Of a DNA stretch of 64,000 nucleotides, positions 8,243-16,920 are shown in pieces. Source of the DNA: Rosistilla ulvae (GTDB lineage Bacteria > Planctomycetota > Planctomycetia > Pirellulales > Pirellulaceae); assembly GCF_007741475.1 (NCBI RefSeq), contig NZ_CP036261.1:5581798-5645797 (forward strand). The letters run 5' to 3'. The first letter of the stretch is position 1. Each line of letters opens with the position of its first letter. The notes under the pieces were generated by a model, which worked only from the letters and a program-made list of their open reading frames with translations, was not told where the DNA came from and ran no database searches. A program made the translations under genes and the position numbers.

Positions 8243-9307
8243 CTACTTTTCAGCCAGGTAACGCTCGGCGTCCAGAGCGGCCATGCAGCCGGTGCCGGCC
8301 GACGTGATCGCTTGGCGATAGTAGTCGTCGGCGACGTCGCCGGCGGCAAAGACACCTTCGACGTTGGTGTTTGTTCGGAACGGCTTGGTCCACTGGATGT
8401 AGCCCTTGTCGTTCATCGTCACCGCGCCGTCGAGGAAGGCGGTATTGGGGGTGTGCCCGATCGCGACAAACATCCCGCCAACCTTCAGCTCTCGCGTCGA
8501 ATCGTCAGCGGTGCTGCGCAATCGCAGGCCGTTGACGAGCTTGCCATCGCCGAGGACTTCGTCGACAACTGTGTTCCAGCACATCTCGATGTTGGGGTGG
8601 TTCAGAGCTCGCTCTTGCATCACCTTCGACGCCCGCATCTCATCGCGACGGACGATCAGATAGATCGTGTCGGCTCCTTTGAGATTGGCCAGGTAGGTCG
8701 CTTCTTCGACCGCCGAATCGCCACCGCCAACAACGGCCAGGGGTTTGCTGCGGTAGATTGGCAATGCGCCGTCGCAGACCGCACACGCGCTGACACCTTT
8801 GTTCTTGTAAGCGTCTTCGGATTCGAGCCCCATGTAGTTAGCTCGGGCTCCGGTTGCGATGATCACTGTATGAGCTTTGACGGTGTCGCCATTGCCAGCG
8901 GTCAGGGTGTGGACGTCGCCGGAGAAGTCGACGCTGGCGATATCGTCGCTGACGACGCGGGTGCCGAAGTTGAGGGCCTGCTGCTTCATCAGCTCCATCA
9001 GTTCGACGCCTTGAACCGCGTAGTGCGGTTGGCCATCTTTCTCGTGGCCAGCGGGAGCGGGGGGCAGGTTCCAGTGCCGCGACTTGTCGACAGCTGATTC
9101 GACGAACGCGCGGATGTTACCGGCCGGGAAGCCTGCAAAATTTTCGACTTCGGTGGTAAAGGCCAGTTGTCCCAGCGGAATCATTTCCGGACGGACGGTT
9201 CCTTCGTAAACGACAGGATTCAAATTGGCGCGGGCTGCGTAAATTGCAGCCGACCATCCAGCCGGTCCGCTGCCGATAATAACGGTTTTTTCAATCGTGT
9301 CCGACAC
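8243..9307 (-). CDS. trxB: Thioredoxin reductase
   Basis: The protein has the FAD-binding GSGPAG near its N-terminus, the redox-active disulfide CAVCD in the middle and the NADPH-binding [10 protein letters not shown] after it. It ends with the second FAD motif region [27 protein letters not shown]. This is the complete low-molecular-weight thioredoxin reductase layout: NADPH reduces FAD, then the Cys pair, then thioredoxin in the cytoplasm. I place the start at a GTG (9307) with GGAG about 10 nt upstream. An ATG at 9352 would add 15 residues before the Rossmann strand. A short insertion rich in P, H and G (about residues 78-95 of the short form) is unusual. A terminator follows at 8173-8203. 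Confidence 0.95.
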   Translation of the reverse strand: MSDTIEKTVIIGSGPAGWSAAIYAARANLNPVVYEGTVRPEMIPLGQLAFTTEVENFAGFPAGNIRAFVESAVDKSRHWNLPPAPAGHEKDGQPHYAVQGVELMELMKQQALNFGTRVVSDDIASVDFSGDVHTLTAGNGDTVKAHTVIIATGARANYMGLESEDAYKNKGVSACAVCDGALPIYRSKPLAVVGGGDSAVEEATYLANLKGADTIYLIVRRDEMRASKVMQERALNHPNIEMCWNTVVDEVLGDGKLVNGLRLRSTADDSTRELKVGGMFVAIGHTPNTAFLDGAVTMNDKGYIQWTKPFRTNTNVEGVFAAGDVADDYYRQAITSAGTGCMAALDAERYLAEK

Positions 9308-9526
9308 CAAGGGGGTACTCCGTGCAGTGGGAAATGTATTTGTCCTAATCATCTCATATCAAAGAAGGCGGACATATTATAGATCGCTGCGCGGTTTCCA
9401 CCACCTGGAGCCAGGGCAAGATCAGCATCGATGAGGTATGCTGTGGTTGAGCGAACGGCAGCCTCGTTGGCCGACGAATCTCAATCGAACCTCGAATCTG
9501 CCGCGTTTGGCGGCACAGAACATTCC

Positions 9527-9853
9527 ATGAACCGCGATCTCACCCGCAGCATCCTCTCGCTCGCCCTGGCTTCGATTCTGCTCGCGACCGCCACGATCCT
9601 GATTTCCTTGGCGATCGATCGGACCGTGGGGCTCCGCCCCGGTTGGCCGGCGGTCGCCGAAGAGCCGACGGCACCGCGGCAGCGCCCGTTGCCTCCTGCG
9701 GGCAGTTACGACGAGACGATCGACCAGGCGCCAGTCGACGCCAATTTGCGTCAATTATGGAATTCGCTGAACCAGCAGGAGGAGGGAACGCCGCTGAAGT
9801 TCCCGATCGAAGTCGAGCGGGCGATGTCGGTCGAGCCCGGCCAGGGTGCCTGA
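9527..9853 (+). CDS. Hypothetical single-pass membrane protein
   Basis: From the ATG at 9527 (MNRDLTRSILSLALASILLATATILISLAI is the N-terminal region) the protein is 108 residues. It has one strong N-terminal membrane helix followed by a Pro- and Gln-rich soluble tail (EEPTAPRQRPLPPAGSYDE). The frame is open upstream to 9431, but the internal ATG places the helix near the start. It diverges from trxB. I do not recognise the family. The end abuts the repeat array, so the last residues could be affected by it. Confidence 0.55.
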   Translation: MNRDLTRSILSLALASILLATATILISLAIDRTVGLRPGWPAVAEEPTAPRQRPLPPAGSYDETIDQAPVDANLRQLWNSLNQQEEGTPLKFPIEVERAMSVEPGQGA

Positions 9854-10170
9854 TTCGGGGCATTTTCGCTCGGAGGTAGCGGAGGAGGTCGTCGAGACTT
9901 TCCGCAATCAGCGGCTTCGTTTAACCGCGGTGGCAACGCCCTGCGCGTTCGTGGGATTCGACTCGCGCCCCGTTGGGCCTTTCGTAAGGAATGGAGGGGC
10001 CGTTTCCCAGGCCGGCACTTCGCTCGCGGGGCTCGCTCCGTTTGGCCTGGGCTATGCAAAGGATCGGAGCTTCGCCCCACGGCCGGGGCATTTCTGCCAC
10101 AGAGGCCACCGAGAGCACAGAGGTTTAGCGGTGGGGCGATTTCTTTTGTGGCGAAATCAATCAGCGGCTT

Positions 10171-10244
10171 AGTTTAATCGCGGTGGCAACGCCCCGCGCG
10201 TTGGTGTCGCTCGACGCGCGGCCCGTTGGGCACGCGGTTAAACG
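10171..10244. repeat. 74-bp palindromic repeat, forward orientation, copy in array unit 1
   Basis: Runs from agtttaatcgcggtggcaac to cacgcggttaaacg. The two ends are imperfect inverted repeats (tttaa-cgcg / cgcg-ttaaa), with ggcaacgccccgcgcg facing gacgcgcggcccgttggg across a short centre. Confidence 0.8.
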
Positions 10245-10258
10245 ATTGGGGGGGGGCT

Positions 10259-10470
10259 GCGGATTCGACGCTTCCCGCAGGGATTCAAGACGGTAGCCGG
10301 AGGTCGTCGCGAAGCGGCGCACCTCCGGTATGCGAGCTCCATCGCGCCGTGCAATCCCAACGGGATTGCAGACCGTGCGCCCCCGCCGGGGGCGGCGATC
10401 CATTGTGCTCTCGTTTCCGGTGGTGTTCGCTACGCTCAAACCACCGGCTACCTTCTGCGATCCCTTCGGG
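10259..10470. repeat. Chain-of-hairpins repeat unit, copy 1
   Basis: Four inverted repeats follow one another: gccggaggt with acctccgg, gcaatcccaacgggattgc, cgcccccgccgggggcg, and ccggtggt with accaccgg. The unit ends ctaccttctgcgatccc. Second and third copies are at about 10855-11059 and, inverted, 16061-16258. Confidence 0.8.
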
Positions 10471-10756
10471 AACCGGTTTTGTGGCGAAATCAATCGACGG
10501 CTTCGTTTAACCGCGGTGGCAACGCCCCGCGCGTTCGTGGGATTCGACTCGCGCCCCCTTGGGCCTTTCGTAAGGAATGGAGGGGCCGTTTCCCAGGCCG
10601 GCACTTCGCTCGCGGGGCTCGCTCCGTTTGGCCTGGGCTATGCAAAGGATCGGAGCTTCGCCCCACGGCCGGGGCATTTCTGCCACAGAGGCCACCGAGA
10701 GCACAGAGGTTTAGCGGTGGGGCGATTTCTTTTGTGGCGAAATCAATCAGCGGCTT

Positions 10757-10830
10757 AGTTTAACCGCGGCGGCAACGCCCCGCGCGTTGGTGGCGCTCGA
10801 CGCGCGGCCCGTTGGGCACGCGGTTAAACG
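10757..10830. repeat. 74-bp palindromic repeat, forward orientation, copy in array unit 2
   Basis: Same element as at 10171-10244: agtttaaccgcggcggcaac at the left end and gcacgcggttaaacg at the right end, with a variable central spacer (ttggtggcgct). Confidence 0.8.
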
Positions 10831-10854
10831 ATTGGTGGTTGCTGCGGACTCGAC

Positions 10855-11059
10855 GCTTCCCGCAGGGATGCAAGATGGTAGCCGGAGGTCGTCGCGAAGC
10901 GGCGCACCTCCGGTATGCGATCCTCATCACGCAGCACAATCCCAACGGGATTGCAGACGGTTCTGCGCCCCCGCCGGGGGCGGCGATCCATTGTGCTCTC
11001 GTTTCCGGTGGTGTTCGCTACGCTCAAACCACCGGCTACCTTCTGCGATCCCTTCGGGG
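10855..11059. repeat. Chain-of-hairpins repeat unit, copy 2
   Basis: Second copy of the unit at 10259-10470, in the same orientation and with the same four inverted repeats. Differences cluster between the hairpins, for example agctccatcgcgccgt against atcctcatcacgcagc, while the stems are kept. Confidence 0.8.
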
Positions 11060-11090
11060 GCGGTTTGGTGGCTAACGCGTCGAACCATAT

Positions 11091-11164
11091 CGTTTAACCG
11101 CGGCGGCAACGCCCCGCGCGTCCATTAGGTTCGACGCGCGGCCCGTTGGGCACGCGGTTAAACG
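11091..11164. repeat. 74-bp palindromic repeat ending the array
   Basis: cgtttaaccgcggcggcaac at the left and cacgcggttaaacg at the right. The centre (tccattaggttc) differs from the other copies, while the arms are conserved. No further unit follows; purA begins about 270 bp later. Confidence 0.8.
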
Positions 11165-11432
11165 GAAATACCTGTCGTGTTCGGTGGTGCGGCTCGAATG
11201 GGGGGCTGTGTTTGGGGGCGACGCAGATCGGCCGCCACGCGATAGCGTCTGGTTCTCTTAGGTAGCCGGACGCTTTGGGGGGGCGGCTGATAGTTCCGGT
11301 GGAAACAATGAATCGCCCTGGTTGCTGCAGCGAAGCCCGTTGTGAACGCGATGGTCTGGCAATACACTAGTGGGCTTTGGCAATTTTGACGTCGCCCGGC
11401 GGGTGACTTGTATTTTGGAAAGGACCGATTCG

Positions 11433-12755
11433 GTGCCAGGAACTTGTGTGATAGGGCTGCAGTGGGGCGATGAAGCGAAGGGAAAGCTCGTCGATTTGCT
11501 GGCCAAAGACTACGAAATGGTCGTGCGTTACGCTGGCGGTGCCAACGCGGGGCACACGGTCGTCTGCGGCGACGAGACGTACAAACTGCATCATATTCCC
11601 AGCGGCATCCTGCATCCTGCGGTCCAGAACATGATCACGCCGGGCGTGGTGATCAATCCGACGACGCTGTTGGAAGAGATCGACGGTCTGGCTGGGCGCG
11701 GGGTTCGTTGTGCCGACAATATGCGGATCAGCGAACGGGCCCACTTGGTCATGCCATGGCACATGATCGAAGATCGGATCATCAACGAGCACCGCGGCGT
11801 CGGGAACGAGTCGATCGGCACGACAAATCGTGGCATCGGTCCCTGTTATCGCGATAAGGTGGGACGCACCCATGCGATCCGCATGACCGACCTGATGCAA
11901 GCCGATCGCGATGAACGAATCGCAGCGGTCGCCCAACAAAAATATCGCATTTTGGAAGGCCTGGGCGCGTCGGCTGACGAATTGGCCAGCATCGAGCCGA
12001 GCAAAGTTGCTGCGGTCGCCGCTGGCTGGGCCGATCGGTTGCGCGAACTAACCGGCGACACGACGGAGCCTGTTTTGGCCGCCTGTGAAGCGAATCGCAA
12101 GGTCTTGTTCGAAGGTGCCCAAGGGGCTCTGTTGGACATCGATCACGGCACGTATCCGTTTGTGACCAGCAGCAACGCATCGGGCGTTGGTGTTTGTGCC
12201 GGTGCGGGGGTTCCGCCACGTTGGATCAACGAAGTGGTTGGCGTCTGCAAAGCGTACAGCACGCGCGTCGGTGGCGGTCCGTTCCCGACCGAATTGCACG
12301 ACGATGTCGGCGAACAGATTCGCAAACTGGGGAACGAATATGGTACGACGACCGGTCGTCCGCGGCGTTGCGGTTGGCTCGACGCGGTCGCGCTGCGATA
12401 TACGGCTCGGTTGAGTGGCGTCTCGCGATTGTCGTTGATGATGATGGACGTGTTGAGCCATCTGGATGAGATCAAGATCTGTGTCGCGTATGAGATCGAC
12501 GGCAAACAGACCAAACATTTCCCGTGCCACGCCGAAGAAGTGCGAAGTTGCAAGCCGGTTTACGAAACGATTCCCGGTTGGAAGATTCCAGTCGACGACG
12601 CGCGTCGCTTGGAAGATTTGCCCGAAGGGGCGCATCGATATATTCGCCGTGTCGAGGAATTGATCGGTTTCCCAGTGGGAATCATTTCGGTTGGTCCGGA
12701 TCGTGCGCAAACGATTTTCACAGAGCAAACAAAGCTGGACTTGGCGATCGCTTAA
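11433..12755 (+). CDS. purA: Adenylosuccinate synthase
   Basis: The enzyme joins IMP and aspartate using GTP to make adenylosuccinate, the first committed step to AMP. The start chosen is a GTG at 11433 with GGAAAGGA about 8 nt upstream, giving 440 residues, the usual family length. The N-terminal P-loop is [11 protein letters not shown] (residues 8-18). In most bacteria the sixth residue from its end is G (GDEGKGK), so an Ala substitution is seen here. [42 protein letters not shown] and [11 protein letters not shown] regions are all present. An in-frame upstream GTG at 11370 would add 21 residues not typical of the family. uppS follows 6 bp after the stop. Confidence 0.97.
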   Translation: MPGTCVIGLQWGDEAKGKLVDLLAKDYEMVVRYAGGANAGHTVVCGDETYKLHHIPSGILHPAVQNMITPGVVINPTTLLEEIDGLAGRGVRCADNMRISERAHLVMPWHMIEDRIINEHRGVGNESIGTTNRGIGPCYRDKVGRTHAIRMTDLMQADRDERIAAVAQQKYRILEGLGASADELASIEPSKVAAVAAGWADRLRELTGDTTEPVLAACEANRKVLFEGAQGALLDIDHGTYPFVTSSNASGVGVCAGAGVPPRWINEVVGVCKAYSTRVGGGPFPTELHDDVGEQIRKLGNEYGTTTGRPRRCGWLDAVALRYTARLSGVSRLSLMMMDVLSHLDEIKICVAYEIDGKQTKHFPCHAEEVRSCKPVYETIPGWKIPVDDARRLEDLPEGAHRYIRRVEELIGFPVGIISVGPDRAQTIFTEQTKLDLAIA

Positions 12756-12761
12756 ACCGTG

Positions 12762-13520
12762 ATGACTCAGGCCGAACCCTCCTCATCGCCCCGCGCCGAT
12801 GCCGACCCCGGCAACTCGCTTCCCCGGCACGTCGCCATCATTATGGATGGCAACGGTCGCTGGGCGCAGCGGCGTGGGTTGCCGCGCATCGAAGGGCATC
12901 GGCACGGGGTCGATACGGTTCGCCGGACGACGGAAAAGTGTGCGGCGCTTGGGATCGAAGCACTGACGCTGTATTGTTTCAGCAGTGAAAATTGGAAGCG
13001 GCCGCCGGTCGAACTCGATTTTCTAATGCATCTGTTGGAGCAGTATCTTGTCGAAGAGCGTCGCACGTTGATCGATAACGGTTTGCGATTGAACATGATC
13101 GGTCGCCGAGATCGATTGCCCGCTGGGGTGCTTCGCGAGCTGGAGATCACGCAACAGTTGTGTGCCGATCACACGGGGATGCAATTGGTGTTGGCTGTCG
13201 ATTACGGCGGCCGGGCGGAGATCGTCGATGCGGTTCGGCAGTTGGCCGCCAAGGCGCAGCGGGGCGAATTGCAGCCCGATGCAATCGATGAGGCGATGTT
13301 CTCCGAGCATCTCTACACCGCTGGGCTGCCCGACCCCGACCTGTTGATCCGGACCGGAGGGGACATGCGGGTCAGCAATTATCTGTTGTGGCAGATCAGT
13401 TACGCCGAGCTCTGGGTGACCGACCGTTCCTGGCCCGACTTCCGCGAGGAAGATCTGATGCAAGCGATCCAGGACTTCTCCGGTCGACAGCGACGTTTTG
13501 GCGGTCTTGTGCCTGGTTGA
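12762..13520 (+). CDS. uppS: Isoprenyl transferase (undecaprenyl diphosphate synthase)
   Basis: The cis-prenyltransferase adds isopentenyl units to farnesyl diphosphate to make the lipid carrier for cell-envelope polymers. The family signature HVAIIMDGNGRWA is at residues 23-35, with catalytic D29. TLYCFSSENWKRP follows, and the C-terminal DLLIRTGGDMRVSNYLLWQISYAEL block is intact. Length (252 aa from ATG 12762) is normal. It is 6 bp downstream of purA and probably co-transcribed. A GTG three bases earlier is a possible alternative start. Confidence 0.96.
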   Translation: MTQAEPSSSPRADADPGNSLPRHVAIIMDGNGRWAQRRGLPRIEGHRHGVDTVRRTTEKCAALGIEALTLYCFSSENWKRPPVELDFLMHLLEQYLVEERRTLIDNGLRLNMIGRRDRLPAGVLRELEITQQLCADHTGMQLVLAVDYGGRAEIVDAVRQLAAKAQRGELQPDAIDEAMFSEHLYTAGLPDPDLLIRTGGDMRVSNYLLWQISYAELWVTDRSWPDFREEDLMQAIQDFSGRQRRFGGLVPG

Positions 13521-13727
13521 ACGGGGACGTTCCCCCGATCCAACCGCAGAAGGTCCAGCTTCACGAAACGTTAACGCAGTCTTCATCTGTTTGCGCATCG
13601 ACGCGAATACCTTGGAGCCCTACAACATTGGTGGGTTCGTCGCGACGTGGCAAGAGTGCCGACGTCCTTGCGAGACGGATCGATTCCATTCACGTTCTTC
13701 GCGACGGGCTGCCGCAGTGCGATCAAG

Positions 13728-15251
13728 ATGACCACCACCACCACAACAACTCGCGATTTTGTTCGACGTCTGCGCCGCAGCGAACTGATCGAGGTTGATT
13801 CGTTGCGGAAGTCGCTGGCGGCGATCCAGACGAAACATGGTGGCCATCTGCCCGACGATGCCAAGGTGCTGGCCGAGGATCTGATCGGCGGAGGGGCGAT
13901 CACTCAGTGGCAAGCAAAAAATCTGCTCTCGGGTCGCTGGAAAGGCTTCTTCTTAGGCAAATACAAACTGCTGCGTCAGTTGGGCGTTGGCGGGATGAGC
14001 GCGGTCTTTCTGGCTGAGCACGCGGTGATGCGACGACGCGTCGCGATCAAGGTGCTGCCGCGACGCCGGTTGAGCAATCCGTTAAATCTTTCGCGTTTCC
14101 AGCAGGAGGCCCGGACGTGCGCGATGTTAAATCATCCCAACGTCGTGCAGGTGATCGATTTCGATCGCGTCGACGACCAGCATTTCATGGTGATGGAATT
14201 TGTCGATGGGATGGATCTGCAACGATTGGTGCAACAACAGGGGCCGCTGCGATTGCATCGCGTGGTCGAATACCTGCGGTGCAGCGCGTCGGGCTTGCAG
14301 CACGCTCATGAACGGGGGATCATCCATCGCGACATCAAGCCGTTGAATATTCTGATCCATCGCGACGGCGTGCTGAAGATCTCCGATCTCGGTTTGGCGC
14401 GGTTGCGGTACGACGAAGATCCGTCGCTATCGGGAGAGACCGCAGGGGTTTTGGGGACCGCCGACTACGTCGCGCCGGAGCAGATCCGCGCCAGTCATTT
14501 GGCTGACGGTCGATCCGATCTCTACAGCCTCGGCTGCACGCTCTATTTTATGCTCACCGGTCGGGCGCCGTTCGCACAAGGGACGGTGCAGCAGCGGATT
14601 GCAAATCACCAAACGATGCCGCCACCGGATGTTCGCAAGCTGCGCCCCGATTGCCCGACGGAACTGGCTGAAATCTGCAAGCGTTTGATGGCCAAAAGTC
14701 CGGAGGACCGTTACCCCACGGCGACGTTGTTGTTGCAAGCGATCGATCGGGTGCAGTGGAGCTTTAGTCCCTCGGGAGTGCCGATTTCGATACCGGATCA
14801 TGCGTCGAGTGATTCGCTGTCGATGGGGAGCGATTCGGGCAACGGATCGAGCGCTGGCAATGCGGTCTCGATCTCCGATGCGCCCCTGGACGATTTTTCG
14901 CTGTCCAATACGTCCGACGATGGCAGTGACGCAAGCCTCGATGATCTGTTGGCGGGGATCGATTTGCCCGCGGCGACGCCGGCGAGCACGGCCACGTTCC
15001 AGCCGCTGGCCCCCGTTCCGGCCTCCACGTTTTCCGCACCGGCGCCGATAGGAAAACCGACGACAGCGTCGGTCGATGTGGGACAAAACAAAACGATCAT
15101 CTACGCCGGAATCGGGATGGCCGCGTTTGCGGTGGTCTTTAGCGTGATCATGTCGATCGTGTTCGTCTTTTCCCCCGAGGACAAAGGCCGCGGGATGATC
15201 AAGCGATCCGAGGGGGGCAAGTCGGGGAACGTCGTGATCATCGGCAATTGA
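13728..15251 (+). CDS. Ser/Thr protein kinase with C-terminal membrane helix
   Basis: From MTTTTTTTRDFVRRL the protein is 507 residues. A short N-terminal segment (LAEDLIGGGAITQWQAKNLLSGR) typical of planctomycete kinases precedes the kinase domain. The domain shows the glycine loop LGVGGMSAVFLAEH, the catalytic lysine in VAIKVL, the loop HRDIKPLNIL, DLGLARL and the APEQ motif. After about 160 residues of Ser/Asp/Ala-rich linker comes one membrane helix (IIYAGIGMAAFAVVFSVIMSIVFVF) near the C-terminus, so the kinase is held on the membrane. The linker could be a phosphorylation substrate; this is inference. It lies 207 bp after uppS on the same strand. Confidence 0.93.
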   Translation: MTTTTTTTRDFVRRLRRSELIEVDSLRKSLAAIQTKHGGHLPDDAKVLAEDLIGGGAITQWQAKNLLSGRWKGFFLGKYKLLRQLGVGGMSAVFLAEHAVMRRRVAIKVLPRRRLSNPLNLSRFQQEARTCAMLNHPNVVQVIDFDRVDDQHFMVMEFVDGMDLQRLVQQQGPLRLHRVVEYLRCSASGLQHAHERGIIHRDIKPLNILIHRDGVLKISDLGLARLRYDEDPSLSGETAGVLGTADYVAPEQIRASHLADGRSDLYSLGCTLYFMLTGRAPFAQGTVQQRIANHQTMPPPDVRKLRPDCPTELAEICKRLMAKSPEDRYPTATLLLQAIDRVQWSFSPSGVPISIPDHASSDSLSMGSDSGNGSSAGNAVSISDAPLDDFSLSNTSDDGSDASLDDLLAGIDLPAATPASTATFQPLAPVPASTFSAPAPIGKPTTASVDVGQNKTIIYAGIGMAAFAVVFSVIMSIVFVFSPEDKGRGMIKRSEGGKSGNVVIIGN

Positions 15252-15261
15252 TCATCGGCGA

Positions 15262-15843
15262 TCACTCCGATTCCCAACGGACTTTATCGGCGATCGGTTG
15301 GCGCGAGCCCGCGGGCCAATCGCTGGCGGGATAGCCGAGATAGAACAGCCCCAGGACGCGGTCGTCGGTGTCGAGTCCCATCAGGTCGCGGATCGCATCG
15401 CTGCAGGCGGCGGCGTTGGACGACCAGAAACCGCCCAGTCCAAAGGCGGTTGCCGAGAGGTGGATGTTTTGCACCGCACAAGCGACGGCGGCGATCTCAT
15501 CGATCTCGGAGATCTTCTTGCTGGGCTGTCGCTTCATGCCGATCGCGATCACCAGTGGCGCGAGCGTTGGGTTGACGGCAAAGCTGTCGAATTTGTTCTG
15601 CTTGAATTCGGCCGGTGGTGTGATTTCGCGATAGGTTTGCGAGAGGAGTTGAGCCAACCGCGTGCGCGCGTCGCCGGCAAAGATCGTAAATCGCCACGGT
15701 TCGGTTAGCCCATGGGTTGGGGCCCAGTTGGCATCTTCGAGCAGCGTCTCGATCACTTCGCGAGCGATCGGACGCGGATCCATCTGGGCTGGCTTGATCG
15801 TGCGTCGCGAGCGAATCAGTTGGTGTATCGATGCTTGCTGCAT
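15262..15843 (-). CDS. Nitroreductase family protein
   Basis: The 193-residue protein from MQQASIHQLIRSRRTIKPAQ has the flavin-binding N-terminal RSRRTIKP, the NWAPTHGLTEPWRF segment and the C-terminal GLFYLGYPA typical of FMN-dependent nitroreductases of the NfsB/YdjA-like group. AVACAVQNIHLSATAFGLGGFWSS forms the dimer-interface helix region. Such enzymes use NAD(P)H to reduce nitro compounds, quinones or flavins in the cytoplasm. The frame stays open upstream to 16200, but that part reads through repeat DNA, so the ATG at 15843 is taken as the start. It converges with the kinase gene, 10 bp apart. Confidence 0.88.
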   Translation of the reverse strand: MQQASIHQLIRSRRTIKPAQMDPRPIAREVIETLLEDANWAPTHGLTEPWRFTIFAGDARTRLAQLLSQTYREITPPAEFKQNKFDSFAVNPTLAPLVIAIGMKRQPSKKISEIDEIAAVACAVQNIHLSATAFGLGGFWSSNAAACSDAIRDLMGLDTDDRVLGLFYLGYPASDWPAGSRQPIADKVRWESE

Positions 15844-16060
15844 GGGAGGTGTGTCTGTTGCGAGGGGGAGACAGCTTCGGGGCAAATGGTATGCCGAGAT
15901 CCTAACCGACCCGTCGCGTCGCCAGCAACAGGCGCGGGGCGCCGCCGCCGCGGGAAACGAAGCCCCGTAGCGGAACTCGTCAGAAGTTTCGTGCGAGGTA
16001 TTTGCCCCGCGGAGCGAAAGCAACCTGGAAATCGGTCCCTCGCACCGCTGGGCCCGACCC

Positions 16061-16258
16061 CGCAGGGATCGCAGAAGGTAGCCGGTGGCCGGAGCGTAGC
16101 GAATGCCACCGGAAACGATAACGCCTACGCTTGCCGCCCCCGGCGGGGGCGCACGGTCTGCAATCCCGTTGGGATTGTGCGGATCGATGTGGGATCGCAT
16201 ACCGGAGGTGCGCCGCTGCGCGACGACCTCCGGCTACCATCTTGCATCCCTTCGGGAT
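16061..16258. repeat. Chain-of-hairpins repeat unit, inverted copy
   Basis: The same four hairpins as at 10259-10470 appear in reverse order and orientation: ggtagccggtgg...ccaccgg, cgcccccggcgggggcg, gcaatcccgttgggattg and accggaggt...acctccgg, closing with atcttgcatcccttcggg. Stems are preserved although the base sequence differs in places. Confidence 0.78.
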
Positions 16259-16275
16259 GTGTCAAATCCGCAAAT

Positions 16276-16350
16276 CGTTTAACCGCGTGCCCATCGGGCC
16301 GCGCGTCGATGCGATACGGACGCGCGGGGCGTTGCCACCGCGGTTAAACG
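16276..16350. repeat. 75-bp palindromic repeat, reverse orientation
   Basis: Begins cgtttaaccgcgtgcccatc and ends gttgccaccgcggttaaacg. It is the reverse orientation of the elements at 10171, 10757 and 11091. Confidence 0.82.
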
Positions 16351-16368
16351 AAGTGAGCGATTGGGCTT

Positions 16369-16435
16369 GCCGCAGAGATTACCGAGAGATCGTGCCAGCG
16401 ATGCGAATCTCTGTGCTCTCGGTGTTCTATGCGGC
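16369..16435. repeat. cacagag/caccgag inverted repeat, copy 1
   Basis: The left arm gccgcagagattaccgagag faces a right arm ctctcggtgttctatgcggc, giving an imperfect hairpin of about 67 bp. A second copy is at 16643-16719. Confidence 0.65.
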
Positions 16436-16454
16436 AGATGCATGTAGACGTGAG

Positions 16455-16540
16455 GGGCGAAGCTCCGATCCTTTGCATAGCCCAGGCCAAACGGAGCGAG
16501 CTTTGCGAGCGAAGTGCCGGCCTGGGGAACGTGCCCGCCA
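16455..16540. repeat. cccaggcc palindrome repeat, inverted copy
   Basis: cgaagctccgatcctttgca, then tagcccaggccaaacggagc and gtgccggcctggg, is the reverse complement of the element at about 9994-10076 and 10580-10662 within the tandem array. Confidence 0.75.
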
Positions 16541-16551
16541 TCTTCCGCCAT

Positions 16552-16624
16552 CCCATCCGAAAGGCCCAACGGGCCGCGCGTCGAGCGGGCCGAAAGCGCG
16601 GGGCGTTGCCGCCGCGGTTAAACG
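16552..16624. repeat. Palindromic repeat, reverse orientation, left end decayed
   Basis: aaggcccaacgggccgcgcg to gttgccgccgcggttaaacg keeps the inner and right portions of the 74-bp palindrome. The left terminal cgtttaaccgcg is replaced by catccgaaagg, like the decayed ends in the array at 9960-9995. Confidence 0.7.
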
Positions 16625-16642
16625 AAGTGAGCGATTGGTTTT

Positions 16643-16719
16643 GCCGCAGAGATCACCGAGGCCACAGAGATATCGTGCCAACGATGCGAATCTCTGTGCT
16701 CTCGACTGTCCTCTGTGGC
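16643..16719. repeat. cacagag/caccgag inverted repeat, copy 2
   Basis: gccgcagagatcaccgaggc at the left faces gactgtcctctgtggc at the right, with cacagaga/tctctgtg inside. It is an imperfect hairpin of about 77 bp, the same family as 16369-16435. Confidence 0.65.
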
Positions 16720-16778
16720 AGATGTGAACCGACTTGAGGGGCAATGCCCCGAGCCAAACGCCACTCAATCGTTTAACC

Positions 16779-16920
16779 GCAATACCGTTCAACGAAGCGT
16801 AGTGGACGAGGCTACGAGTCCTTTTGCATCAGACCAAATCGGTAGGACTCGTAACCTCGTCCACTACGTCCCGCCGCTAATTTTTCCACGGTCCGAGGCT
16901 CCTTCGTTGAATGGTATTGC
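16779..16920. repeat. Nested palindrome of 142 bp, MITE-like
   Basis: Outer arms gcaataccgttcaacgaag (16779-16797) and cttcgttgaatggtattgc (16902-16920) match as inverted repeats with one mismatch. Inside them, 16799-16822 and 16844-16867 form a second inverted repeat of 24 bp with one mismatch (core ggacgaggctacgagtcct). The element sits between a cgtttaaccgc end at 16770 and the intact palindrome beginning at 16920. Confidence 0.85.

Larger units (their letters stand above)
9915..11164. repeat. Tandem array with about 586-bp period (two full units plus a terminal palindrome)
   Basis: The motif cgtttaaccgcg(g/c) recurs at 9918, 10504 and 11091, spacings of 586 and 587. Bases 9915-10170 and 10501-10756 are almost identical, with about two differences in 256 bp by eye (ccctgcg/ccccgcg and gccccgt/gcccccct-type changes). 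The second halves of the units (10171-10500 and 10757-11090) are more diverged but contain the same elements in the same order. Each unit holds a cgtttaacc palindrome, a cccaggcc palindrome, a cacagag/caccgag block and a chain of hairpins. Open frames inside it read through repeats and are not treated as genes. Confidence 0.9.

Noticed and set aside
9846-10758. Open frames of 60-140 codons in the repeat array, for example 9846-10172 and 10330-10758, with nearly identical products.
   Set aside because: They read through repeat DNA, occur in multiple frames and both strands, and have no domain or ribosome binding site. Identity between products reflects the DNA duplication.
9915-11164. Possible CRISPR array.
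   Set aside because: The repeat period is 586 bp with no short direct repeats and no spacers, and no cas gene is in the window.
15844-16200. N-terminal extension of the nitroreductase frame upstream of the ATG at 15843.
   Set aside because: It crosses the chain-of-hairpins repeat and adds no flavodoxin-like sequence; the family starts at MQQASIHQL.
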